From NCBI GenBank assembly GCA_011390235.1, contig JAABSS010000496.1:1-6529 (forward strand): DNA of 6,529 bases, written 5' to 3'. Below are positions 5,930-6,529 of this stretch, one piece after another. The position numbers and the translations under genes are program-made. The stretch's first letter is position 1. Each line of letters begins with the position of its first letter. The stretch comes from Desulfotignum sp. GTDB taxonomy: Bacteria; Desulfobacterota; Desulfobacteria; Desulfobacterales; Desulfobacteraceae. Under the pieces are notes generated by a model. It did not search any database. It saw only the letters and a program-made list of their open reading frames with translations, and had not been told where the DNA came from.

Positions 5930-5992
5930 ACCACGAAGCGCACGAAGATCACGAAGGAAGGACTTCTTCGTGATCTTCGTGCGCTTCGTGGT
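5930..5992. repeat. 27-bp perfect inverted repeat made of CACGAAG units
   Basis: The arms 5930-5956 and 5966-5992 are perfectly complementary over 27 bp, separated by 9 nt. The left arm reads ACCACGAAGCGCACGAAG and continues with ATCACGAAG, that is three CACGAAG units at 9-nt spacing. A T-run before and an A-run after (5925-5929, 5996-6000) can extend the pairing past a small bulge. It is the two-armed version of the element at 763-789. Confidence 0.9.
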
Positions 5993-6029
5993 TTTAAAAA
6001 AATCAATTTAATTTTACACCCATATGTTT

Positions 6030-6059
6030 CCTGATATGAAATTTTTATACAATATCAGG
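6030..6059. promoter_or_regulatory. Inverted repeat upstream of dctP, possible operator
   Basis: CCTGATAT (6030-6037) and ATATCAGG (6052-6059) are perfect 8-bp inverted arms with a 14-nt AT-rich spacer, a centre-to-centre distance of 22 nt. The element ends 17 nt before TTGACA at 6077, a position suited to a regulator of the TRAP gene. It could instead form a weak hairpin. Confidence 0.4.
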
Positions 6060-6171
6060 GTCCCTTCAGATAAAAGTTGACAAACAGCAAACATTCAGGT
6101 AGCCAGAAAACAAAGGCACAAAAAACCGGGCAACCAAAATTTTTCCAACCACAGCAGCAAACCAGCAAAAA

Positions 6172-6177
6172 AAGGAG
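6172..6177 (+). promoter_or_regulatory. Ribosome-binding site of dctP
   Basis: AAGGAG lies 8 nt before the ATG at 6186 and selects that codon over the ATG at 6178, which overlaps the site's edge and is in another frame. Confidence 0.85.
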
Positions 6178-6185
6178 ATGTCAGC

Positions 6186-6529
6186 ATGAAAAAATCAGGT
6201 ATAAAACAAAGTATTTTAGTGACAGGTGCGGCCATTCTGGTAATCTTTGCCATGGGGAGCATTCTGCCCGCCTTCGCCGACACCGTCAAATTCGGCCATG
6301 TGGCCCCGCCCTTCCACGGCCAGGCCAAAGGTGTGGATGCCTTTGCCGATTATGTGAAAGAAAAAACCAACGGTGAAATCGACATTGCCACTTTCCCGGC
6401 CGGCCAGCTGGGCGGAGAGCGCTCCATGGCCGAACAGGTCCAGGCCGGCACCCTGCAGATCGCAGCCCTGACCACGGCCGTGCTCCAGAACTTTGTGCCC
6501 CAGTGCGCCATTCTGGACATGCCCTTTAT
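6186..6529 (+). CDS. dctP: TRAP transporter solute-binding protein, DctP family (3' end outside window)
   Basis: The first 114 codons of a periplasmic TRAP substrate-binding protein are present; the frame is open at the window edge. An N-terminal signal peptide is clear: basic MKKSGIKQ, a hydrophobic stretch at about residues 9-27, and a cleavage-like AFA-D at 29-32. The mature part begins with a beta strand, TVKFGHVAPP, followed by the family-typical HGQAKGVDAFADYVKEKTNG, FPAGQLGGERSMAEQVQAG and a segment ending LDMPF. Such proteins capture organic acids such as C4-dicarboxylates, keto acids or aromatic acids and deliver them to DctQ/DctM membrane subunits, which would be expected downstream. 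The conserved arginine that binds the carboxylate lies beyond the edge, so the ligand cannot be judged. It is an independent unit because a terminator and about 340 nt of intergenic sequence precede it. Confidence 0.92.
   Translation, partial: MKKSGIKQSILVTGAAILVIFAMGSILPAFADTVKFGHVAPPFHGQAKGVDAFADYVKEKTNGEIDIATFPAGQLGGERSMAEQVQAGTLQIAALTTAVLQNFVPQCAILDMPF

Larger units (their letters stand above)
5843..6185. other. Intergenic region between the terminator and dctP
   Basis: No gene is seen. The region holds a 10-bp palindrome TTGACGTCAA at 5911-5920, the 27-bp inverted repeat at 5930-5992, a second inverted repeat at 6030-6059, and a TTGACA at 6077-6082 without a good -10 partner. The dctP promoter is presumably here but I could not define it. 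Confidence 0.6.

Noticed and set aside
6077..6082. TTGACA as the -35 of a dctP promoter
   Set aside because: At spacings of 15-18 nt the -10 region is poor (TAGCCA or worse), so I did not call a promoter.

Overview
The window looks like a chromosomal segment of an anaerobic, sulfate-reducing type bacterium, most likely Desulfobacterota (Desulfobacteraceae-like). This is inferred from moderate GC, a soluble HdrD/CCG-type iron-sulfur oxidoreductase with an apparent selenocysteine codon, a CGGC-family cysteine protein, a TRAP solute-binding protein, and short dispersed repeats between genes. No rRNA, tRNA, CRISPR array, transposase or phage gene is visible.

Layout. Positions 1-725 (+) hold the 3' part of a DppC-type peptide/nickel ABC permease. 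At 789-1916 (+) follows an M20 peptidase of the carboxypeptidase G2 type with every metal ligand in place. Between them lies a short CACGAAG tandem repeat that supplies the peptidase ribosome-binding site. Positions 1926-2057 are a repeat region. Three minus-strand genes follow: an unrecognised 114-aa protein (2058-2402), a membrane-anchored TPR protein (2493-3110), and a 66-aa cold-shock protein (3243-3443) with a strong promoter, a leader of about 110 nt and a hairpin terminator. Positions 3444-4007 carry no gene, but hold the cold-shock promoter and a second copy of the dispersed repeat inside 19-bp inverted arms. Then come a CGGC-type cysteine protein (4008-4352, +), the HdrD-like oxidoreductase (4466-5788, +), a strong terminator, an intergenic region with a 27-bp perfect inverted repeat, and the start of a TRAP transporter DctP gene (6186 to the window edge, +).

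The most important point is at 5198-5200. An in-frame TGA splits the oxidoreductase, but the same frame continues without a shift into the rest of the domain. A hairpin with the geometry of a bacterial SECIS begins 15 nt after the TGA. The second half has no usable start of its own. I therefore annotate one 440-aa selenoprotein with Sec at residue 245, in place of a cysteine that I recall as conserved in relatives. Its two ferredoxin-type clusters and C-terminal CCG motif point to two-electron thiol/disulfide or electron-transfer chemistry; the partner is not visible here.

The permease and peptidase may form a peptide uptake and degradation unit. The cysteine-rich CGGC protein and the oxidoreductase are co-directional and may be functionally linked. 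The remaining genes look like independent units.
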